From: Nitrospiraceae bacterium
Lineage (GTDB): Bacteria > Nitrospirota > Nitrospiria > Nitrospirales > Nitrospiraceae
Assembly: GCA_900299245.1 (NCBI GenBank)
Contig: OMJA01000058.1
Location: forward strand, 1 to 47,739
Direction of reading: 5' to 3'
DNA: 47,739 nt
Shown here: in pieces, positions 8,967 through 19,465 of the stretch
How positions within the stretch are numbered: the stretch's first letter is position 1
Layout: the number at the start of each line of letters is the position of its first letter
Notes under the pieces: generated by a model
Seen by the model: only the letters and a program-made list of their open reading frames with translations
What the model was told of the DNA's origin: nothing
The model's database searches: none
Translations under genes and position numbers: made by a program

Positions 8967-11900
8967 TTACAGTTCTACGGCTATCCCGCAACGGAGAAAC
9001 AATACCTGCGCGGAAATTGTCGGAAGCTGTAAGCTCTTTTGAGCCGCCGTCTTATAGAGCGTCATCTGGATTCGGTATCGCTCGGCCCGTTCCTGCGCAT
9101 CCTTCGCCGTCACAGTGTCGGACTTATAGTCCCCAATCCAAATTCGATCGTCAAGCCGGTAGATGACATCCATGACTCCGTGCACAATCTGCCCGTCTGC
9201 ACCCGACATGGTGAATGGAACCTCGCGGCCGAGAATGGTCGAGGCAGCGAGCCGGCGGTAGGGCTCGGATTGAATGAAGTGACCGAGAATCTCCCGCAGA
9301 GAGTCCGAGAGCGCGGAAACCGGCTCCGTGTCATCGGGAACAAATCGTTGAACCGTCGCTTCAACACGATCGAGTAATGCTTGCGGGGGCAAGCGAAAGT
9401 CCCACTGTTCGAGCAAACGATGGGCCAGCACGCCGACCAACTTCCCTGCCTCACGATCCGCTCCGCCTATCGCGGGCGGATAATTGCCGGAGAGGAATTC
9501 CGCTCCCATGAGGCTGGGAGTGAGATGGACAGGTGTCCGGCGGGCACTGGCCCAGCGCTCTTCCCGTTCTCTCCATAATTGCGCAATCGTGCCGGGATCC
9601 TCCGCCCTTGGCGATGAGGCCGGTCCGGAGGACCGGCTCGACCGCTTACGGAGCGGTGCGCTGGTCGTTTGGTGCGGTATGACCGATGCGCCGACCGTCA
9701 GCGCGACCGTCTCAGGGGCGCCGACCGTCCCCTCTCCGATGTCCTGCAACATGCCCAGGACGGTTTCCCCTGATGCGCGACCGGTGACTCCACCGGACAA
9801 CACCAGCACATCCTTCGCTCTCGTCATGCCGACATAGAGCACCCGTCTTCGCTCGGCTTCCTCGCGGATCTTTCGCTTCTCATGCACGAGTACCGCACCG
9901 AAATTGTGCGCGCCGCTGAGGGACAGCCCGTAAGTTCCGCTGGACCAATCGAAGGTGACGACGGGCAGTTCCCGCTCCCGCCCGCTTCCCTGATGAAGCC
10001 CTGGCAGGACGACGATAGGAAACTCCAAGCCTTTGGCCTTGTGGATCGTCAACACCTGAATGGCATTGGACGATTCCTCGGACAAGGGACTCTCGGCTTC
10101 ATCCGGCTGCTCATCGAGCCTGGCGACCATCAGATCGACAAATCCGCTCAATGTCAGATGCGGACGATCGGATAATGCCGCCGCAGTCTGCTTGACCTTC
10201 ATCAGATTTGCCACGGCTTGCTCCCCGTGCAGTGATGCCGCGGCGATTTCCAGAATCGGAAGACGGCTGAAAATCAGTTCCAGCGCTTCAGCCAGCGGGA
10301 GGGCCGCAACCTGCCGATGAAGCCAGGCCAAATGTCCGTACAGCCGTCGTACCGCGGCAGCGTCCGGACGGTCCCATCCTTCCAGCGCGTCGCTTCGAAG
10401 AAAGTCGAAGCCGTTGATCCGGCGGAGTTCATAGAGCGCACGATCCGGCAGGCCGCCCAGTGGACTGCGGAGCACTCCGGCAAGCGCCACATGGTCATGG
10501 GGATGATCGAGCACCCGCAGCACATTCATAAGGTCGATGACTTCCTGACGGCGGTAAAAATGTTTTTCCCCCTCGATGACGTAGGGAAGTCCGTAGCGGC
10601 GCAAGGCGTCGACATAGGTGTCCGCCTGGGTCAGTTTTCGAAACAGCAAGGCAATCTGCCCGGGTTTGACCTGTGGGCGACTCAGCACGTCCTCGGCAAG
10701 CCAGCGGGCCAGGGTTTCCCCTTCCGCCCTCGTTGCACCGGCGGCATCGAATGCCCGATCGTCCTGTGCCGGAAGCGTTACCTGGAGACGCACGCCCGCA
10801 TCGAATGTCGAGAGGCGCCGCTGCGGCTGCACTTCCAGCCTGACGTTGGCCGGCTGTACCAGGGGACGGCGTTCAAACAGTCGGTCAAAGACATCGTTGA
10901 CCGGTTCCAGGACCGCTGCATCACTCCGGAAATTCGTCGTCAGCGTCTGGACCGTTCCTCCGTCCTGCTCAATCTTCTGGACGACGCGGTCGAAGGCTTC
11001 GATGTCGGCACGGCGAAAGGCATAAATCGATTGCTTGGGATCACCCACAATAAAGAGCTTGCCCGGCTCCAGGGCCATCGCTTGCCAGGTTACGGCCTGC
11101 TTCCCGAGACATTCTGAGATTGCGAGTATAAGTTCGTATTGGACCGGGTCGGTATCTTGAAACTCATCCACCAATACCGCTCGATAGTCCCGTTTGATCC
11201 GTTCGCGGATCAGCCGGTGATCCCGCAACAAGGTGCGGGCTCTGGCCAGCAGACCGTCGAAAGAGACCCATCCGTTCAGTCTGAACGAGAGGCGGATTTC
11301 AGCAACTAACGGCCCAACAAGTCTTAACGCATACTTGAAGAAAGAACCATTAACTGCCTGTAATTTAGAAGCTGTCTTAATGATTGATTCGGCCTCTGCA
11401 AATTCCTCTTTTTCCCATCCGGCGACAGAACTACCCAGATCCTTCTCCAGCCATTCACGATCGGCAGAGGGTAGAGCCTGAATTGCTACAGGCCCCTGCC
11501 CCACGATCGACATCATGAGACTCACCGCTGCCGCCAGCATATGCTCGACCTTCCGGCGCTTCGGCCGGTCATGTGCCTCGAGCAAAGCCCGGCCGCGTTC
11601 GCCGGTGTGCCGCACCCACTCCACAATCGCCGGGCTCAGCGTCTCATCCTTGAGCTGCGTCTCAACGGTCTCCAGATCGACCAGCTCACTGCAGAGTGCC
11701 CGGGTCAGACCTCGCAGATCTTCCAGCGTGGTGACCCTCAGCACCTCGCGCCAGAGATCATGACGGGTGCCCAGCCGGCTCAACTCCCGATCGACCCAGA
11801 CATCCCAGCACGCCGCAAAATGTTCATCAAAGCGAAGACCGTCGTCCTCCTGAAAAGCGGGATCGACACCGCCCTCCAGCGGGTATAGCCGCAGGAGATG

Positions 11901-12305
11901 GGCCGCAAAGCTGTGCAACGTGCCGATCTGGCTTTTCTCAAGATCGCGCAACGCCGCTGCCGCTCTGGACGCGACCTCTTCCGTCGAGAGGCCGTACCGT
12001 GTGCAGAGGTCAGCCGCAGACACGGCGCCGCCGTCCTTGGCCCGTGTCGTGTCAATCTCCGGTTGGGCCAGGAGCGTCAACCGCTCACGAAGACGAACCT
12101 TCATTTCCGTGGCGGCCTTGTTCGTGAAGGTCAAGGCCACGATCTCGGTCACCATGACAGGATCAGGATGTTTGACGAGCAGATGCACCAGTCGATTCAC
12201 GAGCAGCGTCGTCTTGCCGGTGCCGGCGCCGGCCACGACCACGACATTCCGGTCGAACGTTGTTTCAGCCAGCTCGCGCGCCAGGCGGTCAGGAATCAGT
12301 TCCAC
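8967..12305 (-). CDS. addA: UvrD/AddA-type helicase-exonuclease
   Basis: Walker A VAGAGTGKTTLLVNRL; LVDEFQDTDPVQYE; GDPKQSIYAFRRAD; C-terminal nuclease motif WIGDYKSDTV. Confidence 0.88.
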   Translation of the reverse strand: MELIPDRLARELAETTFDRNVVVVAGAGTGKTTLLVNRLVHLLVKHPDPVMVTEIVALTFTNKAATEMKVRLRERLTLLAQPEIDTTRAKDGGAVSAADLCTRYGLSTEEVASRAAAALRDLEKSQIGTLHSFAAHLLRLYPLEGGVDPAFQEDDGLRFDEHFAACWDVWVDRELSRLGTRHDLWREVLRVTTLEDLRGLTRALCSELVDLETVETQLKDETLSPAIVEWVRHTGERGRALLEAHDRPKRRKVEHMLAAAVSLMMSIVGQGPVAIQALPSADREWLEKDLGSSVAGWEKEEFAEAESIIKTASKLQAVNGSFFKYALRLVGPLVAEIRLSFRLNGWVSFDGLLARARTLLRDHRLIRERIKRDYRAVLVDEFQDTDPVQYELILAISECLGKQAVTWQAMALEPGKLFIVGDPKQSIYAFRRADIEAFDRVVQKIEQDGGTVQTLTTNFRSDAAVLEPVNDVFDRLFERRPLVQPANVRLEVQPQRRLSTFDAGVRLQVTLPAQDDRAFDAAGATRAEGETLARWLAEDVLSRPQVKPGQIALLFRKLTQADTYVDALRRYGLPYVIEGEKHFYRRQEVIDLMNVLRVLDHPHDHVALAGVLRSPLGGLPDRALYELRRINGFDFLRSDALEGWDRPDAAAVRRLYGHLAWLHRQVAALPLAEALELIFSRLPILEIAAASLHGEQAVANLMKVKQTAAALSDRPHLTLSGFVDLMVARLDEQPDEAESPLSEESSNAIQVLTIHKAKGLEFPIVVLPGLHQGSGRERELPVVTFDWSSGTYGLSLSGAHNFGAVLVHEKRKIREEAERRRVLYVGMTRAKDVLVLSGGVTGRASGETVLGMLQDIGEGTVGAPETVALTVGASVIPHQTTSAPLRKRSSRSSGPASSPRAEDPGTIAQLWREREERWASARRTPVHLTPSLMGAEFLSGNYPPAIGGADREAGKLVGVLAHRLLEQWDFRLPPQALLDRVEATVQRFVPDDTEPVSALSDSLREILGHFIQSEPYRRLAASTILGREVPFTMSGADGQIVHGVMDVIYRLDDRIWIGDYKSDTVTAKDAQERAERYRIQMTLYKTAAQKSLQLPTISAQVLFLRCGIAVEL

Positions 12306-15300
12306 GCAGTTCCTCCGTCAGGCGTTGCAGGCGCAGGCTTTTGAGTGATTTGACTTCTTCCGCGCGATAGGATCGCCACCAGGACGGCTGGTGTTCGCGC
12401 CGGCAAATGACCCGGAACTCACAGTGATCGCAGTAGGTATCGGGCAGAATGAAAAACCGTCCGGTCTGCAGTCCGCCGATCAGGAGCCGCAACGTCTGCT
12501 GAATCCGCCTGTCCGGCTCGCCGGAGAGCGCGGCGACATCGAACATCGAGCGCGCGACGGGCGGTTCCCACTGCGGGGCCAGAAAAATGAACTGCACCTG
12601 ACTTGTCGGTGGCATGCCGGGCATGAGGAGCCGGGCGTACAGAGGAGGTTGCAGACGATAGCCGCGGAGGGCGGATTGCGGCAAGTTACGGTCTTCAGGC
12701 TTGATGGCTGATCCGGTTTTGAATTTGTAGTCGACGACACGAACTGCTCCGGTGTCGCGATGGCGGTCGATCCGGTCCACCCGTCCGCGAATCTTGAGCG
12801 CGGTCGAGCTATCGGGCAGGACATCCGTGACCGAACCAGCGGCATCCATCTCGAATGAAACCGGGGCATAGGGCTCTTCGCGATAGGCCTCGGCATCCGC
12901 CGCAACCGCCGCCGCGATGAGCGACATAACCTGTTCCTTGGCCAGTTCCCACAATAAATAATAGCCGGTACGATGCCGGGCTTCGCAGTCTTGCGAAGCC
13001 CGGTTGATGGCCGACTGAATGCACGCACGTATTGTATCGTCCCCGACCGGCGTTGCCGGCCAGTCGATTGCCAGTAGCTGCTCGTAACAGCACTTCAGCG
13101 CCGCATGACAGAGCGTGCCCAGCAATGCGGCATCCGGCTCCTGGGCGACGGTCCATCGCACCGGTTCCAGCCGCAACACATCGGCGGCAAAGTATTGAAA
13201 CGGGCAGCGGGCATACCGTTCCAGCGGCGTCGGGGCCACACCGCGTTCCTGTACCGCGGACCAGTGGGCGTCCAGCGGACCCGTCAATCCGTCATAGCCG
13301 TTCAACAGAGATGCGTCGTCCTCGATTCCGGACAACGCATTCAGGGCATGCCTGAATCCGGCGGACTCGCGCCCGACCGCCTCGAGCAATGCCGCCGCGT
13401 CCTGCCCGCTCATCGCCATCCATTGTGCAAGCTCAGCCGGCGGAAGTAATCGCTGGAGCACGGGACGCTGGGCAAGCCGGTCGGTCAGCCGGCGCGGCAC
13501 CTCCTCAATCGACCGCCCGTCGAGACCGAACCGCTTGTTTACGTCGCCGAGAAACGGGGAAACCGCCAGCACGCGGCCGGCCTCATCGGCCCGCTGATAG
13601 GAAAGGTACAGCCGGTTGACGGCTCCTTGAACGAGCAGTTCAAACAAGAGCGCTTCTTCCTCGTAGCCGCCGAGCTTTTCATCAATCTTGAACCCGAGCG
13701 TCGCGTCGAGCACACGCCGATGCCGGTCTCGAAGAAAGGCATCCTCCCGGATGTATCGGGGAAACAGCTTCTCGTTCAGGCCCAGCACACACACCGCCTT
13801 GAAGGTCAGTCCGCGAGCAGCCATCGCATCAACGACCGTCACCCCTCGATGCGCGGCTTCCTCCAGCGGAATCGTCGTCCGTTCACACGTTTGAGTCAGA
13901 AGTTCAACAAACTCCGCCCAGGACATCTCCTCGCCGAGAAGATCCAGCTCTTCAAGCCGGGCCCAGACGCCGTCAATCGCCGTCCACGTCGCACGCAACC
14001 GCGTGTCGAGCGGATCGGAACCGGCCAGGTCCATCTCGCCGGAGCTGGCGAGATGGCGGCGGGCCAGATCCCGGCAGGCGGCGATCAGTTGACCGGCCGT
14101 GCCCTGTTGCGGCAACGCCAGGCAATCGGTCAGCAGCTGCGAGACGGTCTGCCACAAGAGTGCGATCACCTCCGGCGCGATATCCAACTCATCGAGCACC
14201 CGGTCCTGCTCATCGCCGTCCGCCGGGTTCAGCGTCACGCGCGCGGCCCGCTCCAACCGCCTCCACTCCTCGGCACCCCGGGTGATCTGGAGGCCCGGCA
14301 CCGCCAGTTTCCATTGCTCCGGCCGGTAGCCCTGATGACGGTGATCCAGATGATCGGGAGCGTAGAGAGGCGATGTCACGACATCCAATACCGGCGTGCG
14401 ATAAAAATCGTTCAACGGTAATGTGACCAACTGCAGCAGGACCTTGCACAGCGGCTCGTGCATCAACGGCCGTCCGGCCGTCGTCGAAAACGGGACGCGA
14501 TATCGATCGAAGACACCCGACAGGAGCGTTCGATACGGATCCAGCGTGCGGGCGACGACTCCGATGTCGTCGAACTGATATCCGTTGGTCTCGACGAGAT
14601 CGATGACTGTCCGGCAAAGTGCCGCCAACTCCTCCTCTGCTCCGATGACGCTGTGCACGGTGACCGTGATGCGTGCTTCCGCCGCCGGTTCCGGCAATCT
14701 GGTGATCATGTCGGGATGGGTCGCGCGCGGCTGGATACACCGGTCGAAAAAACGCTGTGCAAATCCCCAGGCCTTCCCGCGCTCCAGAGGAAAAAACAGG
14801 GTGGTGGGAATGCTGCTGCTGACCGCTTCAAAGAGCGACAGCTGCACCTGCGTGAGATCGTAGAACCCGTAATAGAACGCCTGCTGTACCGTGGACAGGA
14901 AGGGCGAGTGCGGCACTTCAGCGATCAGCGATTCGGCCAGATCGTCTGCGGTGCCGGCCTGCAATGTGTGCCCGACGTCCCGCACGGCGGCATGCAATGA
15001 AAACAGCGCCGTCAGCCAGGCGAGATCCTCCTCTTCAAAACACCCCTCTGCAAGACCGCGGACGGCGACCGCCGGATCGACACCGGCATCTTTCAGGTCC
15101 CGAATCGTCGACCAGAGGGCGCCCCACATACCGGAGGATTGCCCGATCTGCTGTAACGGGGCCAGATTGGACAGGCGGCTCTTCACAATCTGTTTGATCA
15201 ACTGCTGGAAGAAGACCTCGTCGACCACACGCAGCGGCGGCCGGCCAAGGCGGAGGCGCCGTTCATCCGAGAGCCGAAGCACCAACTGATGAAAGGTCAG

Positions 15301-15489
15301 GAAATGGATATTGAGGAGCGCCTGTCCGTCCAGGGTGAGGATCTTGCGGATCCTGGCAAGCAACGGGGCGGACGGCACGAGAACGAGAAGCGGTGCAAAC
15401 GGATCCGCCGCCTTTGCGCGACGAAACTGTTCGATCAGTGCGGTTTCAAGGGACGGGTGAAAGCGCCCGGCGATGACGCGAAGCATCAC
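12289..15489 (-). CDS. AddB-like PD-(D/E)XK nuclease with probable Fe-S cysteine motif
   Basis: VVDYKFKTGS nuclease motif; YARCPFQYFA plus CDHCEFRVIC (CxxCx5C) near C-terminus; overlaps the downstream helicase gene by 17 nt. Confidence 0.82.
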   Translation of the reverse strand: MMLRVIAGRFHPSLETALIEQFRRAKAADPFAPLLVLVPSAPLLARIRKILTLDGQALLNIHFLTFHQLVLRLSDERRLRLGRPPLRVVDEVFFQQLIKQIVKSRLSNLAPLQQIGQSSGMWGALWSTIRDLKDAGVDPAVAVRGLAEGCFEEEDLAWLTALFSLHAAVRDVGHTLQAGTADDLAESLIAEVPHSPFLSTVQQAFYYGFYDLTQVQLSLFEAVSSSIPTTLFFPLERGKAWGFAQRFFDRCIQPRATHPDMITRLPEPAAEARITVTVHSVIGAEEELAALCRTVIDLVETNGYQFDDIGVVARTLDPYRTLLSGVFDRYRVPFSTTAGRPLMHEPLCKVLLQLVTLPLNDFYRTPVLDVVTSPLYAPDHLDHRHQGYRPEQWKLAVPGLQITRGAEEWRRLERAARVTLNPADGDEQDRVLDELDIAPEVIALLWQTVSQLLTDCLALPQQGTAGQLIAACRDLARRHLASSGEMDLAGSDPLDTRLRATWTAIDGVWARLEELDLLGEEMSWAEFVELLTQTCERTTIPLEEAAHRGVTVVDAMAARGLTFKAVCVLGLNEKLFPRYIREDAFLRDRHRRVLDATLGFKIDEKLGGYEEEALLFELLVQGAVNRLYLSYQRADEAGRVLAVSPFLGDVNKRFGLDGRSIEEVPRRLTDRLAQRPVLQRLLPPAELAQWMAMSGQDAAALLEAVGRESAGFRHALNALSGIEDDASLLNGYDGLTGPLDAHWSAVQERGVAPTPLERYARCPFQYFAADVLRLEPVRWTVAQEPDAALLGTLCHAALKCCYEQLLAIDWPATPVGDDTIRACIQSAINRASQDCEARHRTGYYLLWELAKEQVMSLIAAAVAADAEAYREEPYAPVSFEMDAAGSVTDVLPDSSTALKIRGRVDRIDRHRDTGAVRVVDYKFKTGSAIKPEDRNLPQSALRGYRLQPPLYARLLMPGMPPTSQVQFIFLAPQWEPPVARSMFDVAALSGEPDRRIQQTLRLLIGGLQTGRFFILPDTYCDHCEFRVICRREHQPSWWRSYRAEEVKSLKSLRLQRLTEELRGTDS

Positions 15490-15593
15490 AATCCATAACG
15501 GATCGCCGCTAGTGTGTGGCGAGAGATTGCCGGATAGAGGACCAGATTGCTCACATGCATATTCCGCGGACGGCCCGACACCGTCCGGATGAA

Positions 15594-15755
15594 CTAGCCT
15601 GTCTCAGGTCCCAGCAACTCGCCGTTGCAGTCGACACAGGCCCAGTCTCCGTCGATAAATTTCATCGGGTCGCCGCAGATCGGACAATCCGGGGGCGGCC
15701 CTTTATCGTAGATCGGCAAATCCGGCAATTCAAAGTTGTCATCGTCAGCAACCAT
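15594..15755 (-). CDS. 53-aa zinc-ribbon microprotein
   Basis: Hand translation: MVADDDNFELPDLPIYDKGPPPDCPICGDPMKFIDGDWACVDCNGELLGPETG*; CxxC...CxxC. Confidence 0.7.
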   Translation of the reverse strand: MVADDDNFELPDLPIYDKGPPPDCPICGDPMKFIDGDWACVDCNGELLGPETG

Positions 15756-15779
15756 TGAGCGAGATATCCTTTTCGCGCC

Positions 15780-16043
15780 CTACTCGCGCGGTTTCATTTT
15801 CAATAACAACGCCTTTTCAGCGCTTTCCCGGCTTGGCACCCCGACGAACGTCAACCGCCCGTCGATAATCGTCGCGGGCACGGCCCGAACGGAATGACGA
15901 TTCGCTAATTCCTGACCGTCCGGAGTCGTGATATCGACTTCGCGATAGGAAAAACTATATTTCACTCGCAGTTGCTTCCACAGACTCTTGGCCGACGGGC
16001 AGGCCCCGCAGCTCGGCGACACCAACAACATGATGCTCGGCAT
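15780..16043 (-). CDS. Glutaredoxin/thioredoxin-fold small protein
   Basis: LLVSPSCGACPSAKSLWKQL (CxxC) ... SVRAVPATIIDGRLTFVGVPS. Confidence 0.85.
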   Translation of the reverse strand: MPSIMLLVSPSCGACPSAKSLWKQLRVKYSFSYREVDITTPDGQELANRHSVRAVPATIIDGRLTFVGVPSRESAEKALLLKMKPRE

Positions 16044-16282
16044 AGCGTGTCTCCAGAGAAAAATCGATGGCGGATCTTAACACCCGGCAGAATGAGGGGG
16101 CAAGTTGCGCCTCCGTGAATCAGGCCGAATCAGCGCCCCTCTGAGGGCGCCCTTTCCCGTCCGGTTTGACTTCACCTGACGGAAAGCGCAGCATGGCAGA
16201 AACTGCTCGACAAAGAGGTGTTCTGTGAATCCTTGCTAACATCGACTGGTCTTTTCATCATGCACCACTTCCGTCCTTCACG

Positions 16283-16315
16283 ACGCCCTCTTGGTTTCCG
16301 TTGCCATGAGGGCGT
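16283..16315 (+). other. Intergenic stem-loop (12 positions, one mismatch, 9-nt loop)
   Basis: ACGCCCTCTTGG-tttccgttg-CCATGAGGGCGT followed by TGTTGT. Confidence 0.5.
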
Positions 16316-16387
16316 TGTTGTCTCGGCAGCCACACCCCTTCCCATTCTATTCCCCGTGCCCTCACCATCCCTTGAAAGGAGATGTCG

Positions 16388-16612
16388 ATGAAACGTCTAG
16401 CCACCATCACAGCAACTGGGATCCTGGCATCACCGAACCTGGCGCTTGCGGTCGAACATAATGCGAGTTACCAGGGTATTGCCCAAATCTATTTTGTGTT
16501 TATCGCCGCCGTCCTGATCTACGGTGTGTACGACTCATTCGGAAAGACCGCGATGTATGTGGCAACGCCCGTTATTCTTGCCTGGTGCTATTGGATGCTG
16601 CCACCGGCCTAG
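16388..16612 (+). CDS. Small hypothetical membrane protein
   Basis: MKRLATITATGILASPNLALAVEHNASYQGIAQIYFVFIAAVLIYGVYDSFG; AAAGGAG upstream fits ATG at 16388 better than 16382. Confidence 0.65.
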   Translation: MKRLATITATGILASPNLALAVEHNASYQGIAQIYFVFIAAVLIYGVYDSFGKTAMYVATPVILAWCYWMLPPA

Positions 16613-16683
16613 AGCCCTGGCCCAGTCCGCTGCCGGCGGCATCGGAGCCTCGTAGTTCTGATGCCGTCAGCAACACCGTCGCC

Positions 16684-18246
16684 TTATCGCTTGCCGTCAT
16701 AGCCCTTTTCCTGCCACCGCTCCAGCAGTTGAATGCGTTTCTGCAGCTGCTCGGTCGTCGCTTGATCCACGCGGCCTCCGGTCCGCGCGATCAGCTCGGC
16801 GTTGAGCCGCCGATGGTCCACCCCGGTTTTCCTCGCGACCGACGCCACCAGCAGGCGATGCGTATCGCGAAGATCCTGTTTTTGTTCATGCAATGAGACG
16901 GCGATATCCCCTGCGTCGGTGCCGCCGCCCTCCCCTCGCGGATCTTCTTCTCCGATGAGCGAGTCCAGCTTCGCCACCGCATTGAGCGGCATATATTCTT
17001 TTGTGCCGGAAACGGTGACACGCCCGAACAAATCCCGCTGCCCGGCCGGCATGATGTCTTCTAGAACATGATCGCGCTCGGCTTTGATCTGCCTGGCGTA
17101 GTGCACCAGAATCGGATCTTTCGGAAGATAGAGCCAGGCGCGTTGCGGTTTGGGCATACCATCCTGCATGCGCACGAACCGCCCGACCACCTGCCGGAAA
17201 TACATCTCGGTCAGCACGTTCGTCCCGTAGACGCCGACCCGTAGCCGGGGAATGTCCACGCCTTCGCTCACCATGTTCACCGCGACCAGCCAGGCTTGCG
17301 TTTTATGACTTGAGTAGGACGCGATGGTCCGTGAAGCTCCCGGATCGTCCGATACGGCCACGACCGCCTTCGTGCCGGTGATCTTCCCGATCAACTCGGA
17401 CACCCAACGGGCATGATCCTGATCCATGGCGACGATCAGTCCCCCGGCATCGGCCTGCTCTTCCTTCCGCAACCTGGTCAATTGCTTGTGCGCATCCGTG
17501 ATGACGGGCCCCAGCCAGGTTTCCTGCAACAGCGCCGTTTTCAACCGCTCACGTTGGAGATCGAACTTCAATCCGTCTTCGAACGTGGCCGTATGCTCAC
17601 GCCCCTCGGATAGCCAGGTCAATTCGCCTTCGTAGCTGGGAAACACGATCGGCCGGCAGACGCTGTCCTTGATCGCCTCGGTATAGCCGTAGGCAAAGTC
17701 CGCGCGGCTCTCGCCCTGCTCGTAGCGAATAAATGGGATCGGATTATTGTCGGAACGGAACGGCGTGCCGGACAGAATCAGGCGAAACACGGCCGGTTCG
17801 AACGCCGTGCGCAGCGCCTTGCCCCAGTGTTTGCCGTCCCCCGCATGGTGCAACTCATCCAGAATCAGGAGTGTCGGTTTGGCCTTGCATGCCCGCTGAA
17901 AGATCGTTGGAGCAAGGCTGACCTGCTGATAGGTCACGACAGCGCCGTGATAATCGGAGGCTTCGCCTGGTTGATCGTTCGTCAGCGCCGGATCCAGCTG
18001 CAGACCGATTTTTCCGGCCGCCTCGGACCATTGGGTGCGCAGATGGTTGGTCGGGCATACGACCAGGATACGCCGCGCGGCGCCTTTTGCGAGAAAGTCA
18101 TGCGCGACGCGCAGGGCAAAACGCGTTTTTCCGGCCGCCGGCGTGGCCATGGCGAGAAAGTCCGCGGCCTGATGGCTGTGGACCGCGCTGAGGGCTCGCC
18201 GCTGCCAGTCGCGGAGCGGAGCGGTCCAAGGAGGTAACGTCTTCAT
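16684..18246 (-). CDS. DEAD/DEAH superfamily 2 helicase
   Basis: RDWQRRAL; TPAAGKTRFALR; LLILDELHHAGD; LSGTPFRSD; NMVSEGVDIPRL; RQVVGRFVRM. Confidence 0.88.
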   Translation of the reverse strand: MKTLPPWTAPLRDWQRRALSAVHSHQAADFLAMATPAAGKTRFALRVAHDFLAKGAARRILVVCPTNHLRTQWSEAAGKIGLQLDPALTNDQPGEASDYHGAVVTYQQVSLAPTIFQRACKAKPTLLILDELHHAGDGKHWGKALRTAFEPAVFRLILSGTPFRSDNNPIPFIRYEQGESRADFAYGYTEAIKDSVCRPIVFPSYEGELTWLSEGREHTATFEDGLKFDLQRERLKTALLQETWLGPVITDAHKQLTRLRKEEQADAGGLIVAMDQDHARWVSELIGKITGTKAVVAVSDDPGASRTIASYSSHKTQAWLVAVNMVSEGVDIPRLRVGVYGTNVLTEMYFRQVVGRFVRMQDGMPKPQRAWLYLPKDPILVHYARQIKAERDHVLEDIMPAGQRDLFGRVTVSGTKEYMPLNAVAKLDSLIGEEDPRGEGGGTDAGDIAVSLHEQKQDLRDTHRLLVASVARKTGVDHRRLNAELIARTGGRVDQATTEQLQKRIQLLERWQEKGYDGKR

Positions 18247-18356
18247 GGTGTCTGTAAACAGTCTACGCCGCGCGCCGCGCGGGACCGGCGTGATCGGCCG
18301 GACGAGGCTGATTGGAACAACTCATTCTGCCCAGTGCGCCTCTCCCGCCCGCACCA

Positions 18357-19460
18357 CTAATCGATCCAATCTTTTTCTTTGAGCTTCCTCGGCAGATACT
18401 TTTTGGTTAGATACTGAAAGTCCTTGTTCGCCAGCGAGTCGAGCTCGTATTTCAGTCCGCTGCTCAGCATGCGCTTGATCTCCGCCTGCCAGGCCGGCTT
18501 CTGGAACCACTGGTAGTTCATCAGCTCTTTCGCCCGCGCAATATCTTTCTCGTTCAACTTGATCCCGACGTTCCTCGGCAGTTCGTACCGCTCGGGGTCC
18601 GCGCTTGAGAGGCCGATAAACTTGGCTTTGGGAATGGCCATGCGCTGGCTCTCGAAGGCCAGATTGATGGAGCCCTGCTTGATCACGGAATAAATGTAGT
18701 ACCCCCAGGGATCGTTGTCGACCAGCACATACACCGGTAGTTTGTGCTCTTCGTGAAGCCGTCGCGCCAGGCGGCGGACTCCGCGCGGCGGCTGGCCGTT
18801 TCCGGTCAGCAGGACGCAGTTATACCGCCGCCAGAATTTATCCTCAGACAACCGGTTCCACTGGGTACCTTTTTCGACCAGCAGCACGAAGTCGGCGGTG
18901 CAGCGGCGGATCTCCAGATACTCCGGCTCGACAATGGACGGTACCGAATAGCCGCCTTTCCCGAGCTTGGCGCAATCCACCCGGTCCCCGTCATCGCCGA
19001 ACACGACCGGTCCGACGATGCTTCCGCTGTTCTCCGCCCGTACATGCAGCTCCTCGCGCAGGGCCGCCAGCGACACTTCCAGATCCTCGATGACGGGATC
19101 GGACTCATCCTGCGTGTCGAACGTATTTTCGTGTGAGTCGGCGATCGTATGCTTGGTGCGGTAATAGATTTCTCGAAGCGAGGTGGTGAGGTCCGCGCGC
19201 TGCAATTCGGAGAGGGCATCGGCGACCAGGACGGTCTGCATAAACTTCTTGGCCATGCCGACGTTGAAGAAGGAGCGCGCCTGCTTCTTGCTCCCCATTT
19301 CAATGAGCCCCTTGCGCTCATTGAACGAGACGTTTGAGAGTGCCCGAATGGGAATCGCAAATGTCGGGTCTTTCGACCGGTCCGCCGCCGCAATGACGAT
19401 GTCGGCCAGGCCGATCAACTTTTTCTCAACCGACGTCGTCTTTTTCTGTTTGCTCGCCAT
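18357..19460 (-). CDS. top6A: DNA topoisomerase VI subunit A (Spo11-like)
   Basis: Catalytic Tyr motif TSLREIYYRTKHT; Toprim motifs LLVEKGTQW and VLVDNDPWGYYIYSVIKQGS. Confidence 0.93.
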   Translation of the reverse strand: MASKQKKTTSVEKKLIGLADIVIAAADRSKDPTFAIPIRALSNVSFNERKGLIEMGSKKQARSFFNVGMAKKFMQTVLVADALSELQRADLTTSLREIYYRTKHTIADSHENTFDTQDESDPVIEDLEVSLAALREELHVRAENSGSIVGPVVFGDDGDRVDCAKLGKGGYSVPSIVEPEYLEIRRCTADFVLLVEKGTQWNRLSEDKFWRRYNCVLLTGNGQPPRGVRRLARRLHEEHKLPVYVLVDNDPWGYYIYSVIKQGSINLAFESQRMAIPKAKFIGLSSADPERYELPRNVGIKLNEKDIARAKELMNYQWFQKPAWQAEIKRMLSSGLKYELDSLANKDFQYLTKKYLPRKLKEKDWID

Positions 19461-19465
19461 AGCGA

